From the NCBI GenBank assembly GCA_021413965.1, contig JAIOPI010000010.1:62001-126000 (forward strand): a stretch of DNA of 64,000 bases, read 5' to 3'. Both the position numbers and the translations under genes were made by a program. The notes under the pieces were generated by a model, which saw only the letters and a list, made by a program, of their open reading frames with translations, was not told the origin of the DNA and did not search any database. The stretch is from Lentisphaerota bacterium. Lineage in GTDB: Bacteria > Verrucomicrobiota > Kiritimatiellia > UBA8416 > JAIOPI01. Positions 25,665-34,000 of this stretch are shown piece by piece. Positions within the stretch are counted from its first letter, which is position 1, and each line of letters starts with the position of its first letter.

Positions 25665-26717
25665 ATGCAAGCGATTCTGGTCACCGGCGGCTGCGGCTTT
25701 ATCGGCGCGAATTTCATCCGCTTCCTGCTCGAGGAATCGGATTTCACCGGCCGCATCGTCAACCTCGACAAACTCACCTACGCCGGCAATCCCCTCAGCC
25801 TCCAGGATCTCGCCGCACGCTTCCCCCAACGCTACACCTTCGTGAAGGAAGACATCTGCAACCGCGAGGGCGTTGCGCGCGTCATGGACGCGCACCACGT
25901 GGACACCATCTGCCACTTCGCTGCCGAATCACACGTGGATCGCTCGATCGTGCGGCCGGACGATTTCATCCAGACCAACATCATCGGCACCTACAACCTG
26001 CTGCAACTCGCCCGTGAACGCCAGGAGCGCATCACGCTCTTCCACCACGTCAGCACCGATGAAGTGTTCGGCAGCCTCGGCGACACCGGCTTCTTCACCG
26101 AGAACACCCCCTACCAGCCCAACAGTCCCTATTCCGCCTCCAAGGCCTCGTCCGACCACCTGGTGCGGGCCTATCACCACACCTACGGCCTGCCCACCAC
26201 GCTCTCGAATTGCTCGAACAACTACGGCCCCTACCAGTTCCCCGAGAAGCTCATTCCGCTCATGATACTAAACGCCCTCGAGGGCAAGCCCCTGCCCGTC
26301 TATGGCGACGGCAGGAACGTGCGCGACTGGCTCTACGTGCGCGATCACAACACGGCCGTCTGGGCCATCATGCAGCGCGGCCGGCGCGGCGAGACCTACA
26401 ACATCGGCGGCCGCAACGAAATGCAGAACCTCGTCGTCGTCCACACCATCTGCGATCTCCTCGACGAGATCGCCGGCAGGTTGCCCGGGCATCAGAGCCG
26501 GCGCGAGCTGATCACCTATGTCAAGGATCGCCCTGGGCACGACCGCCGCTACGCCATCGATTGCACCAAAGTCGAGCGCGAGCTGGGATGGAAGCCCGCC
26601 GAATCCTTTGAGACCGGTATCCGCAAAACCATCCAATGGTATCTCGACCACAAGGACTGGATCACCAGCGTCCGCAGCGGGGATTATCAACAGTGGATCA
26701 AACAGCATTACGGATGA
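25665..26717 (+). CDS. rfbB: dTDP-glucose 4,6-dehydratase
   Basis: A 350-residue NAD-dependent enzyme converting dTDP-glucose to dTDP-4-keto-6-deoxyglucose. It has the Rossmann motif [18 protein letters not shown], the family sequence [13 protein letters not shown], the catalytic [10 protein letters not shown] (Thr-Asp-Glu), the [25 protein letters not shown] block with Tyr-x-x-x-Lys, and [19 protein letters not shown]. Full length and order are standard for RmlB. Together with rfbC and rfbD it gives three of the four dTDP-L-rhamnose genes, pointing to rhamnose-containing polysaccharide. Confidence 0.95.
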   Translation: MQAILVTGGCGFIGANFIRFLLEESDFTGRIVNLDKLTYAGNPLSLQDLAARFPQRYTFVKEDICNREGVARVMDAHHVDTICHFAAESHVDRSIVRPDDFIQTNIIGTYNLLQLARERQERITLFHHVSTDEVFGSLGDTGFFTENTPYQPNSPYSASKASSDHLVRAYHHTYGLPTTLSNCSNNYGPYQFPEKLIPLMILNALEGKPLPVYGDGRNVRDWLYVRDHNTAVWAIMQRGRRGETYNIGGRNEMQNLVVVHTICDLLDEIAGRLPGHQSRRELITYVKDRPGHDRRYAIDCTKVERELGWKPAESFETGIRKTIQWYLDHKDWITSVRSGDYQQWIKQHYG

Positions 26718-26815
26718 TGACCAGGCACGCCATCTCTCCCTGAATCACGCGAATCACCATGTCGACACCCATCGCACTCTGGAGCCGGCCCTCCCGGCCG
26801 GGCTGTCCGCCCCAC

Positions 26816-26843
26816 CTGAACCCCGAACCCTGAACCCCGAGTC
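26816..26843 (+). repeat. Seven-base tandem repeat upstream of rfbC
   Basis: Three and a half alternating units, CTGAACC, CCGAACC, CTGAACC and CCGAGTC, in the 135-base gap between rfbB and rfbC. They end nine bases before ATG 26853, where a ribosome-binding site would be expected and none is seen. Confidence 0.55.
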
Positions 26844-26852
26844 CTGCCTCCC

Positions 26853-27404
26853 ATGAAATGCGAACCGACCACCCTGCCTGAAGTCCTCCTGGTTACGCCG
26901 CGCGTCTTCGAAGATCCGCGTGGCTTCTTCATGGAAACGTTCAGTGAACGCCGCTATGCCGAATGCGGCATTCGTGGCCCTTTCGTGCAGGACAACTATT
27001 CGCACTCGCGGGCCGGCATCCTCCGCGGCCTGCACTTCCAGCTGCATCACCCCCAGGCCAAACTCGTGTCCGTTATCTGGGGTGAAATCTTCGACGTCGC
27101 GGTTGACGTTCGCGTGGGATCGCCCACCTTCGGCCAGTGGGTCGGGCAAATCCTGTCGGACCGAAACCGGTGCCAGCTCTTCGTGCCGCCCGGTTTCGCC
27201 CACGGCTTCTGCGTGCTGAGCGACAAGGCCGACGTGATGTACAAGTGCACCGACTACTACCACCCGCAGGACGATCGCGGCCTGTTGTGGTCGGATCCCG
27301 ACATCGCCATCACGTGGCCGGTCGCGTCACCCCTCGTGTCCGAGAAGGACGCCCGCTACTGCCCGCTGCGAGAGATTCCCCGCGACCAACTGCCCCGCGT
27401 CTAG
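26853..27404 (+). CDS. rfbC: dTDP-4-dehydrorhamnose 3,5-epimerase
   Basis: A 183-residue cupin-fold epimerase of the RmlC family. Recognisable segments are PRVFEDPRGFFMETFSERRY, FVQDNYSHSRAGILRGLHFQLHHPQAKLVSVIWGEIFDVAVDVR (with the catalytic His and substrate-binding Arg), FVPPGFAHGFCVLSDKADVMYKCTDYYHP and DPDIAITWPV. It works between RfbB and RfbD in dTDP-rhamnose synthesis. It lies 135 bases after rfbB with no obvious promoter of its own, so co-transcription is likely. Confidence 0.95.
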   Translation: MKCEPTTLPEVLLVTPRVFEDPRGFFMETFSERRYAECGIRGPFVQDNYSHSRAGILRGLHFQLHHPQAKLVSVIWGEIFDVAVDVRVGSPTFGQWVGQILSDRNRCQLFVPPGFAHGFCVLSDKADVMYKCTDYYHPQDDRGLLWSDPDIAITWPVASPLVSEKDARYCPLREIPRDQLPRV

Positions 27405-27416
27405 CGCCGCGAGTCA

Positions 27417-27440
27417 GGCACGGTGGCGCGGGGGCGTGCC
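27417..27440. terminator. Possible hairpin between the convergent rfbC and beta-helix genes
   Basis: GGCACG (27417-27422) pairs with CGTGCC (27435-27440) around a 12-base loop, 13 bases after the rfbC stop. It lacks a T-tract, so terminator function is a guess based on position. Confidence 0.3.
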
Positions 27441-27485
27441 ACTCGCCAGCGAATTCCCCGGTGGTGGGACCCGTCCTTGGGGCCG

Positions 27486-28730
27486 TCAGCGCACCTGGAT
27501 CACGGCGCCGGTCGGGAGTGGGCCGCCGGCGAATTCGTACGCACCGATGTCGACGCGGGTGCCCTGCGGGCGCACCAGCCCGTCGCGGTCGTGATCCGGC
27601 GCCACCTCCGCCAGCCCGGTCTCGATGCAGGGGCTGCCCGCCGTCAGCCGCAGATCGTCGTCCGCCGTGCCGATGACGTCGTCCGCGCCGTCCGCGTCCG
27701 CGAACTGCGGATCGCCATCCAGCAGACCACCCAAGTCCGTGATCGTGCCGTGGCGCGGAAACGTCGAGGCGAATCCACCTTCCAGATCGGAGTAACCCAC
27801 GCGCAGGACCGGCGTGCTGTTCTGCGTGCGGAGCTGGTCATTCGTGGCGCCCCACACAATGCAGTTCTGCACATCCACGCGCGCCTCCTCGAAGCTCACG
27901 CACACCGCTTTCCCCGCCGGCGAGGCGTTGCTGTAGAAGGTGCAATTGTAGACGCCAACCGGCGTCCCCGGACCGAACTGACTGTATCCCGCATACAGCG
28001 CACCGCCGCTTAAGTCGGCCGTGTTGTGGATGAAGACGGAGTTCTCGATCCGCAGCCAGTGGCCCGCATGATCGGTGCTGATGGCGCCACCGCGCTCCGT
28101 ACTGTGATTCCGGCTGAACGTACACCGGTCAATGGTGACCGGATGGGGGCCCGTGTAGATATTGGTCCGTCCGTAATAGAACACGGCGGAGCCGCCGCTG
28201 CCGTCCGTGAATTCGCAGTTGCGCACCACGGTTTGCGCGCCGCTGTTGCCGCCGGTCGATACCAGCGCCACGGCATCCCCCCCGGCATGTCCCACTACCC
28301 GGCAGTTCTGCAGCGTGCCGCTGACGCGGTCGAACAGCACAGCGCCTCCCTGGCCGGACGTGTTGGTGATGACGAAGCCATCCAGCGTGGCGCCGGCGGC
28401 GAACGCCACGGCACGGCTGCCCGCCCCATTGATGAGAGTCGGATAGGCGCGCCAGTCGCGCGCGTTGCGTTGCGTCTCCGCGCCAGTGAAACCACCGTAC
28501 ACGACCGTGTTCGTGCGCAGCGTGCAGGGGCCGTAGACCCCGGCATGCACCCACAACTCGCTGCCTGCCGGTGTCGTCGACAGGGCCGACTCGAGGTTCG
28601 TGAAGGCATCGTTCCAACTGCTGCCACTGCCCGCTCCGGCAGCCCCCGCCGCAACATACACAACGTCGGCCAGCGCGTGGCGCGCCAGGAATATGACCAG
28701 ACCAACGGTGATGGCTTGATGCGTCTGCAT
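27486..28730 (-). CDS. Secreted right-handed beta-helix protein (choice-of-anchor Q type)
   Basis: A 414-residue exported protein. ATG 28730 follows GGAGGAACCGAAC and gives a signal peptide (TVGLVIFLARHALA). The body is typical of polymorphic-outer-membrane/parallel beta-helix proteins: SWNDAFTNLESALSTTPAGSELWVHAGVY, YGGFTGAETQRNARDW, then repeated short strands such as TLDGFVITNTSGQGG, TVVRNCEFTDGSGGSAV and TIDRCTFSRNHSTERGGAIST. It closes with the RVDIGAYEF motif that marks the choice-of-anchor Q domain. Such proteins bind or cleave polysaccharide, or act as surface proteins; no catalytic residues can be named. It has no PEP-CTERM tail. It converges on rfbC and is divergent from the PEBP gene. 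Confidence 0.82.
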   Translation of the reverse strand: MQTHQAITVGLVIFLARHALADVVYVAAGAAGAGSGSSWNDAFTNLESALSTTPAGSELWVHAGVYGPCTLRTNTVVYGGFTGAETQRNARDWRAYPTLINGAGSRAVAFAAGATLDGFVITNTSGQGGAVLFDRVSGTLQNCRVVGHAGGDAVALVSTGGNSGAQTVVRNCEFTDGSGGSAVFYYGRTNIYTGPHPVTIDRCTFSRNHSTERGGAISTDHAGHWLRIENSVFIHNTADLSGGALYAGYSQFGPGTPVGVYNCTFYSNASPAGKAVCVSFEEARVDVQNCIVWGATNDQLRTQNSTPVLRVGYSDLEGGFASTFPRHGTITDLGGLLDGDPQFADADGADDVIGTADDDLRLTAGSPCIETGLAEVAPDHDRDGLVRPQGTRVDIGAYEFAGGPLPTGAVIQVR

Positions 28731-28858
28731 GTTCGGTTCCTCCGCCTGCTGATTATCGTCCGCTTCATCGCCAGTGCAAGCCCGAACCCGACGCCCCCTT
28801 TCGGCTTGCGAGCGTCCCGTCGATTCATCATCCTGGTTGCAGACGGAGGGCGCACGGC

Positions 28859-29428
28859 GTGATGCGTTCCATTCCCACATGCAGGCGGTGGCGAGGAATG
28901 GCCATGCTGATCCTCACCGCGGTCCTGCGGGTGCAAGGTGAGGAGGCGGCCACGCCCCTGACCCTCACCTCTCCCGCCTTCGTTGATGGCGGGGCGATTC
29001 CCGCCCGATTCACATGCGAGGGAGCGGACTTGTCGCCACCGCTGGCATGGAGCGGGGTGCCGCCGGGTACCCGCAGTCTGGCGGTGATCGTGGATGACCC
29101 GGATGCCCCGGATCCGCTAGCGCCGAAGGTGACATGGGTCCACTGGGTCGTGATCAACGTGCCGGCCGCGACGGCTGGGCTCCCGGCTGGTGCGAGCCCG
29201 ACATCGTTTCCCGCGGGCGCCTCCGAGGGCGTCAACGATTGGAGGCACCCGGGTTACCGCGGCCCCTGTCCGCCGATTGGACGCCACCGCTATGTCCACA
29301 AACTCTACGCGCTGGACGCGGTGCTGGAGGACCTCAAGCAGCCGACCAAGCCCCAGGTGGAAGCCGCGATGCGTGGGCACATCCTGGCGCAGGCCATGCT
29401 CGTCGGGACCTACGAAAAGCAGCGTTAG
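28859..29428 (+). CDS. Exported YbhB/YbcL-type PEBP (Raf kinase inhibitor-like) protein
   Basis: A 189-residue protein with an N-terminal signal (MAMLILTAVLRVQGEEA) and one PEBP domain. Visible are LTSPAFVDGGAIPARFTCEGADLSPPLAWSGVPPGTRSLAVIVDDPDAPDP (the DPDAP ligand-site signature), WVHWVVINVPA, EGVNDWRHPGYRGPCPPIGRHRYVHKLYALD and the C-terminal helix. It matches bacterial YbhB/YbcL in length apart from the signal. The physiological ligand in bacteria is unknown. It may start at GTG 28859 or ATG 28862. The next gene begins 80 bases downstream under its own promoter. Confidence 0.88.
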   Translation: MMRSIPTCRRWRGMAMLILTAVLRVQGEEAATPLTLTSPAFVDGGAIPARFTCEGADLSPPLAWSGVPPGTRSLAVIVDDPDAPDPLAPKVTWVHWVVINVPAATAGLPAGASPTSFPAGASEGVNDWRHPGYRGPCPPIGRHRYVHKLYALDAVLEDLKQPTKPQVEAAMRGHILAQAMLVGTYEKQR

Positions 29429-29471
29429 CGCCGGCGCCCCCACGCAGCGGTTGCCCAATCGCCTTAATGAT

Positions 29472-29500
29472 TTGACATTATTCACATATGTGAATAATGT
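29472..29500 (+). promoter_or_regulatory. ArsR-type operator overlapping the arsR-gcvT promoter
   Basis: Bases 29475-29500 form a perfect 26-base palindrome with half-site ACATTATTCACAT. The layout fits the 12-2-12 inverted repeats bound by ArsR/SmtB repressors. TTGACA (29472-29477) and TAATGT (29495-29500), spaced by 17 bases, lie at its two ends, so bound repressor would cover the whole promoter. ATG 29511 is ten bases after the -10 box, which predicts a leaderless or nearly leaderless mRNA. Confidence 0.8.
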
Positions 29501-29510
29501 TCCGTTCATC

Positions 29511-29828
29511 ATGCTGACGAGAGCGGAAGCGAGGATGCGCGCGGAGGTGTTCAAGGCGCTCGGCAACCCTCTGCGCATTCAGCTGCTTCAGGTGCTTCAG
29601 GCTGGCGACGCCAATGTCGATCAACTCGTGCGGGCCATCGGCTCCAGCCAGCCCGCCGTGTCCCGCCACCTGGCCGTCCTGCGCAAGGCCGGCATCGTCA
29701 CCGATCGTCGCGTCGGCATCAACGTGGTCTATCATCTGGATGCGCCCCGCGTCTTCCGTGCCCTGGATATTGCGGCCGATATCCTCAACGCCGATGCCCG
29801 CCGAAAACGCCGCCTCCTGCCCCCCTGA
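29511..29828 (+). CDS. ArsR family transcriptional regulator
   Basis: A 105-residue winged-helix repressor: MRAEVFKALGNPLRIQLLQVLQAGDANVDQLVRAIGSSQPAVSRHLAVLRKAGIVTDRRVGINVVYHLDAPRVFRALDIAADIL. The recognition helix is SSQPAVSRHLAVLRKAG. It has no Cys and no ELCVCDL metal site, so it probably does not sense metals. It belongs with ArsR members that respond to other signals, for example S-adenosylhomocysteine in SahR. ATG 29511 is chosen because it starts the family homology and sits right after the promoter. The gene ends four bases before gcvT, so it likely controls its own expression and that of gcvT. Confidence 0.88.
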   Translation: MLTRAEARMRAEVFKALGNPLRIQLLQVLQAGDANVDQLVRAIGSSQPAVSRHLAVLRKAGIVTDRRVGINVVYHLDAPRVFRALDIAADILNADARRKRRLLPP

Positions 29829-29832
29829 CGCC

Positions 29833-30954
29833 ATGCACCCCGAGGCCACCACCCCGCCGCCGCACCGGACGCCCCTGTACCCTCGTCACCTCTCCTTGCG
29901 CGCACGCATGGCCCCGTTTGGCGGATTCGACATGCCCATCCAGTACACCGGCATCCTCGACGAACACCAGGCCTGCCGCCGGGGCGTGGCGATCTTCGAC
30001 ACCTGCCACATGGGCGAGTTCTTCCTTGCCGGACCCCACGCCCTCGCCGACCTGGAACGCTTGGTCACGTGCGAGGTCGCCACGCTTGACATCGGCCAAT
30101 GCCGCTATGGCCTGCTCTGCAACCCGGACGGTGGTGTGCGTGACGATTTGCTGGTCTATCGCCTCGCGATCGATGCCTTCATGATCGTCGTCAATGCAGG
30201 CACGCAGGACGCCGACTTTGACTGGTGCCGGTCTCAGGTATCCCGCGACTCGCACCTCGAGAACCGCTCCTCCACCACCGCCAAGCTCGACATCCAAGGC
30301 CCCGCAAGCCCGCGCCTGATGACGCACCTGCTGGCCGAACCCATCGTCGATCTGCGCTACTACCGCTTTCACGAGAACCGCTTCGCCGACCAGCGCGTGC
30401 TGGTCAGCCGCACCGGCTACACCGGCGAAATCGGATTCGAGATCTACTGCCCGCCGGACACGGCGCTCGCGCTCTGGGACGCTTGCCTCGCAAAGGAAGC
30501 CGTGCCCGCCGGCCTGGGCGCGCGCGATACCCTGCGCCTCGAGGTCGGCATGCCACTTTACGGGCACGAACTCTCGGAGAGCCGGAACGCCGGCGACTCC
30601 GGATTCAGCGCCGCTATGTCCACATCCAAGGATTTCATCGGCGCCACGGCCATTCGCGCCTCGGACCGAGAGCCGCAGCGCCTGGTCGGCCTGGCCCTTG
30701 AAGGCCGCCGTGCCGCACGTGCCGGTGATGCCATCCTCTCCCCTCTCGGCGCGAACAGCGGCGCCGTCACCAGCGGCAGTTTCTCGCCCTCCCTCGGCCA
30801 CGCCATTGCCCTCGGATACGTCCATGCCTCCCAAGCCGTTGAAGGCACGCCCCTCCTCATCCAGACGGCTCGGGACCGCCTCCCCGCCATCGTTGTGCCA
30901 CGCCCATTCTACCGTTCAGGCACCGCTCGCCAGCCCATGCGTGCGTTCCTGTAA
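29833..30954 (+). CDS. gcvT: Glycine cleavage system T protein (aminomethyltransferase)
   Basis: A 373-residue folate-dependent enzyme that releases ammonia from the aminomethyl-lipoyl H protein and forms methylene-tetrahydrofolate. Family sequences are PLYPRHLSLRARMAPFGGFDMPIQYTGILDEHQACRRGVAIFDTCHMGEF, LTCEVATLDIGQCRYGLLCNPDGGVRDDLLVYRL-like, the folate-binding RTGYTGEIGFEIYCPPDTALALWDACL, and LGARDTLRLEVGMPLYGHELSE. It follows the ArsR gene by four bases. The other gcv genes start 6.6 kb downstream, after the 6.3-kb lamin-tail gene, under a separate promoter. Confidence 0.93.
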   Translation: MHPEATTPPPHRTPLYPRHLSLRARMAPFGGFDMPIQYTGILDEHQACRRGVAIFDTCHMGEFFLAGPHALADLERLVTCEVATLDIGQCRYGLLCNPDGGVRDDLLVYRLAIDAFMIVVNAGTQDADFDWCRSQVSRDSHLENRSSTTAKLDIQGPASPRLMTHLLAEPIVDLRYYRFHENRFADQRVLVSRTGYTGEIGFEIYCPPDTALALWDACLAKEAVPAGLGARDTLRLEVGMPLYGHELSESRNAGDSGFSAAMSTSKDFIGATAIRASDREPQRLVGLALEGRRAARAGDAILSPLGANSGAVTSGSFSPSLGHAIALGYVHASQAVEGTPLLIQTARDRLPAIVVPRPFYRSGTARQPMRAFL

Positions 30955-30960
30955 CGCACA

Positions 30961-30990
30961 TTGCCCGCCTTCGCCCGTCTAAGGTATACT
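30961..30990 (+). promoter_or_regulatory. Putative promoter of the giant lamin-tail/CotH gene
   Basis: TTGCCC at 30961-30966 and TATACT at 30985-30990 with an 18-base spacer, between gcvT and the start ATG at 31033. It indicates that the giant gene is transcribed separately from arsR-gcvT. Confidence 0.5.
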
Positions 30991-31032
30991 ATTAGGACGC
31001 CTAGGGGCCGGGCCCAGTCAGCAACCCATCGC

Positions 31033-34000
31033 ATGCACGCTAAGTCTCTATCGCTCAATTTCTTGCGCCTTGTCGCAGGGACCCTTGCAACCCTCGTCGC
31101 AGGTGGGAGCGCGGCCCCCGCTTCCGCCGCCACTCTGGCGGAATCTTTCGACGACTGGCCAGCGACCACAACGTGGAGCGATTATACCGGCACCAGTGGC
31201 TGGTCGATGGTCAATGCCCAGGTGCGCGCCGCCGCCGTACAGTGGCCGGCCCCGCACTCACCCACCAAAGCCCTCTGGCTGCATGGCACCGGCCTGACGT
31301 CCTGGGCGCAGTCCCCCTTCATCTCCAACGGCACCAGTCAGCTCACGTTCTGGACCCGGCGTAACCAGGCGAATCAGGGCACCGGCTCCCTCGTCATTCT
31401 CCACTCGAGCGACCTCCTCGACTGGGTGGCCTGCTCGGATGTGCCCGTCACCAACGACACCTGGCAACTGGTCCAACTGGATGTCAGCATGATTCGCTCT
31501 GGCGCCCTGCGCCTTGCACAGGCCACGGCCGGCACCGTGAACTTCGCCATCGGGCTGGACGATGTCTCCCTGCGGGACACCCCGGTCATCGCCCCGCCCA
31601 ACGCCCTGATATCCGCCCGCCGCCAGTGCCTCCCGTCCAGCCGGCGCACACCGCTTACGATTTCCGAGATCATGTACCACCCACCCGCGCGGACCGACGG
31701 CCAGGATCTCGAGTTCGTCGAGATCTTCAACTCCGAGCCCGTGTCGCAAGATTTGAGCGGGTTTCGTCTCGCGGGCGATGTGGACTACCTGTTCCCCACC
31801 AACACCCGCCTCAATGCCCGCGCGCATCTCGTAATCGCGCGCGATCCGGCCGCCCTGCAAGCCACCTACGGCATCACCAATGTCTTCGGCCCTTATACCA
31901 ACGACCTGCCGAATGACCGCGGCCGCGTCCGCCTGCGCAATGAGCAAGGCGCCATCTTGCTGGACGTGTCTTACCGCGACGAGATGCCCTGGCCCGTGGC
32001 CGCCGACGGTGCTGGCGCCTCCCTGCAACTCGCCCGCCCCGACTTCGGTGAGGACGACGTCCGCGCCTGGGATGCCAGCCCGATCGCGGGCGGCTCGCCC
32101 GGGACCCCGGACCCGGAATTTCATCACCGGCTCGACGGCCTCGTCATCAACGAGTGCCTCGCTCACACCGACCTGCCCGAACTCGATTTCATTGAACTCT
32201 GCAACACCACCGCCCAGACGCAGGATCTCTCGGGCTGCACATTGAGCGACACACCGGACACCGACAAGTTCAGCATCCCGGCCGGCACGAGGCTGCCTCC
32301 GGGCGGCACCGTGGCCTACACCCAGACACAGCTCGGGTTCTCCCTCAGCAGCCACGGCGATGATGTCATCCTGCGTGCCCCCCAGGCCTACCACGTCCTG
32401 GATGCCGTGCGCTTCGGCGCCCAGGCCAACGGCGTGGCCACGGGTCGGCACCCTGACGGCGCCCCTGGCTGGCATGCGCTCCAAACCCCAACCCCGGGCG
32501 CCCCCAATGCACCGCTGCGAATCGACGATGTCCTCATCAACGAAATCATGTTCGCGCCCATTTCCGGGCACGATGCCGACGAGTACATCGAACTCTACAA
32601 CCGCGGCACGCAGACCGTCAGCTTGGCCAACTGGCGGTTCCTGGACGGCATCGATTTCGCCTTCCCGCCCGGCACCACCATCGCCCCCGACCACTATCTC
32701 GTGGTCGTGCGTGACGTGACCAACGCGCTGGCGCACTACCCGCAGCTCCAGGCAGGCAACACCGTCGGCGACTACCGCGGGCAACTCTCTGACCGCGGCG
32801 AGCGCATCGTCCTCGCCAAGCCCGACGACCCGGCCCTGCCCTACCAGGATTTCGTGGTCGTGGACGAGGTGACCTACGGCGACGGCTGGAGCGAATGGGC
32901 TGACGGGGGCGGCAGCAGCCTGGAGCTCATCGACCCACGCGCCGACCATCGCCTCGCCATGAACTGGGCCGCCAGCGATGAAAGCGCCAAGGCGCCCTGG
33001 ACGGCCATCGAGCGCACCGGCACGCTGGCCTATGGGTCCGGGGCGGCAGGCGAACTCCAGGTCACCGCCCTGCAGGCCAGCGAGTTCCTGATCGATGACG
33101 TGGTCGTCATCACGCCCGCCAGCGCCAACGCCATCGTCAATTCGGATTTTGAGGCCGGGCGCGCCGGCTGGGCGCCGCGCGGCAACCATGTCCGCTCATC
33201 CATCGCCACCGGCGGCTATGCCAGCGCGCAGTGCCTCCACGTGCGCGCCAGCGGGCGCGGCGACGTCTCGGGCAGCTCGCAGTCCTTCACCTGGCAGAAT
33301 CATGTGGCGGGAACGTTGTCTCCCATTCCCAGTGCCGGCGCCACCGTCACCATCCGCGCGCAGGCCCGCTGGCAGCGGGGCTGGCCGTTCGCCACCCTCT
33401 CCCTGTCCGGCGACTGGATGGAGGCGCCCGTCCATCTGGCCCTGCCGGCGAACCTGGGCACGCCGGGACAGCGCAACAGCAGCGCCCGCCCCAACGCCGC
33501 CCCCTCCATCGCCGATGTCGCGCACAGCCCCCTGCTGCCCGCCACCCAGCAGTCCGTGCGCGTGACCTGCCGCCTCGATGATCCCGACGGGATTGCCGCG
33601 GCCACCGTGCGCTACCGCCTCGATCCCGCCACGAACACCGTCGCCCTGCCCCTGCTGGACGACGGCACCGCTGGCGACACGCTGGCCGGCGACGGCGTGT
33701 ACACCGCCACCCTGCCCGGCCAGCCCGCCGCCGCCCTGATCGCGTTTCGTATCGAGGCGTTCGATGGCAACGCCACCAGCGCGTTTCCCCTGCAGGCTGC
33801 AAATGAATGCCTCGTCCGCTTCGGCGAGACACCCGCCTCCGGCGTCTTCGGCGCGTACCACCTGTGGCTCACGCAGACCAATCGCAACCTCTGGGCGGCC
33901 CGTGATACGCACGACAACGAACCCATCAGCCTCACGCTCGTCTACGACGGCGCCCGCGCCATCTACGAGGCCGCCGGCCGCTACCGCGGCGGGTGGCGCC

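Noticed and set aside
29429-29832. Glycine riboswitch before gcvT
   Set aside because: The promoter lies about ten bases before arsR and gcvT follows arsR by four bases, so there is no leader to hold a riboswitch.
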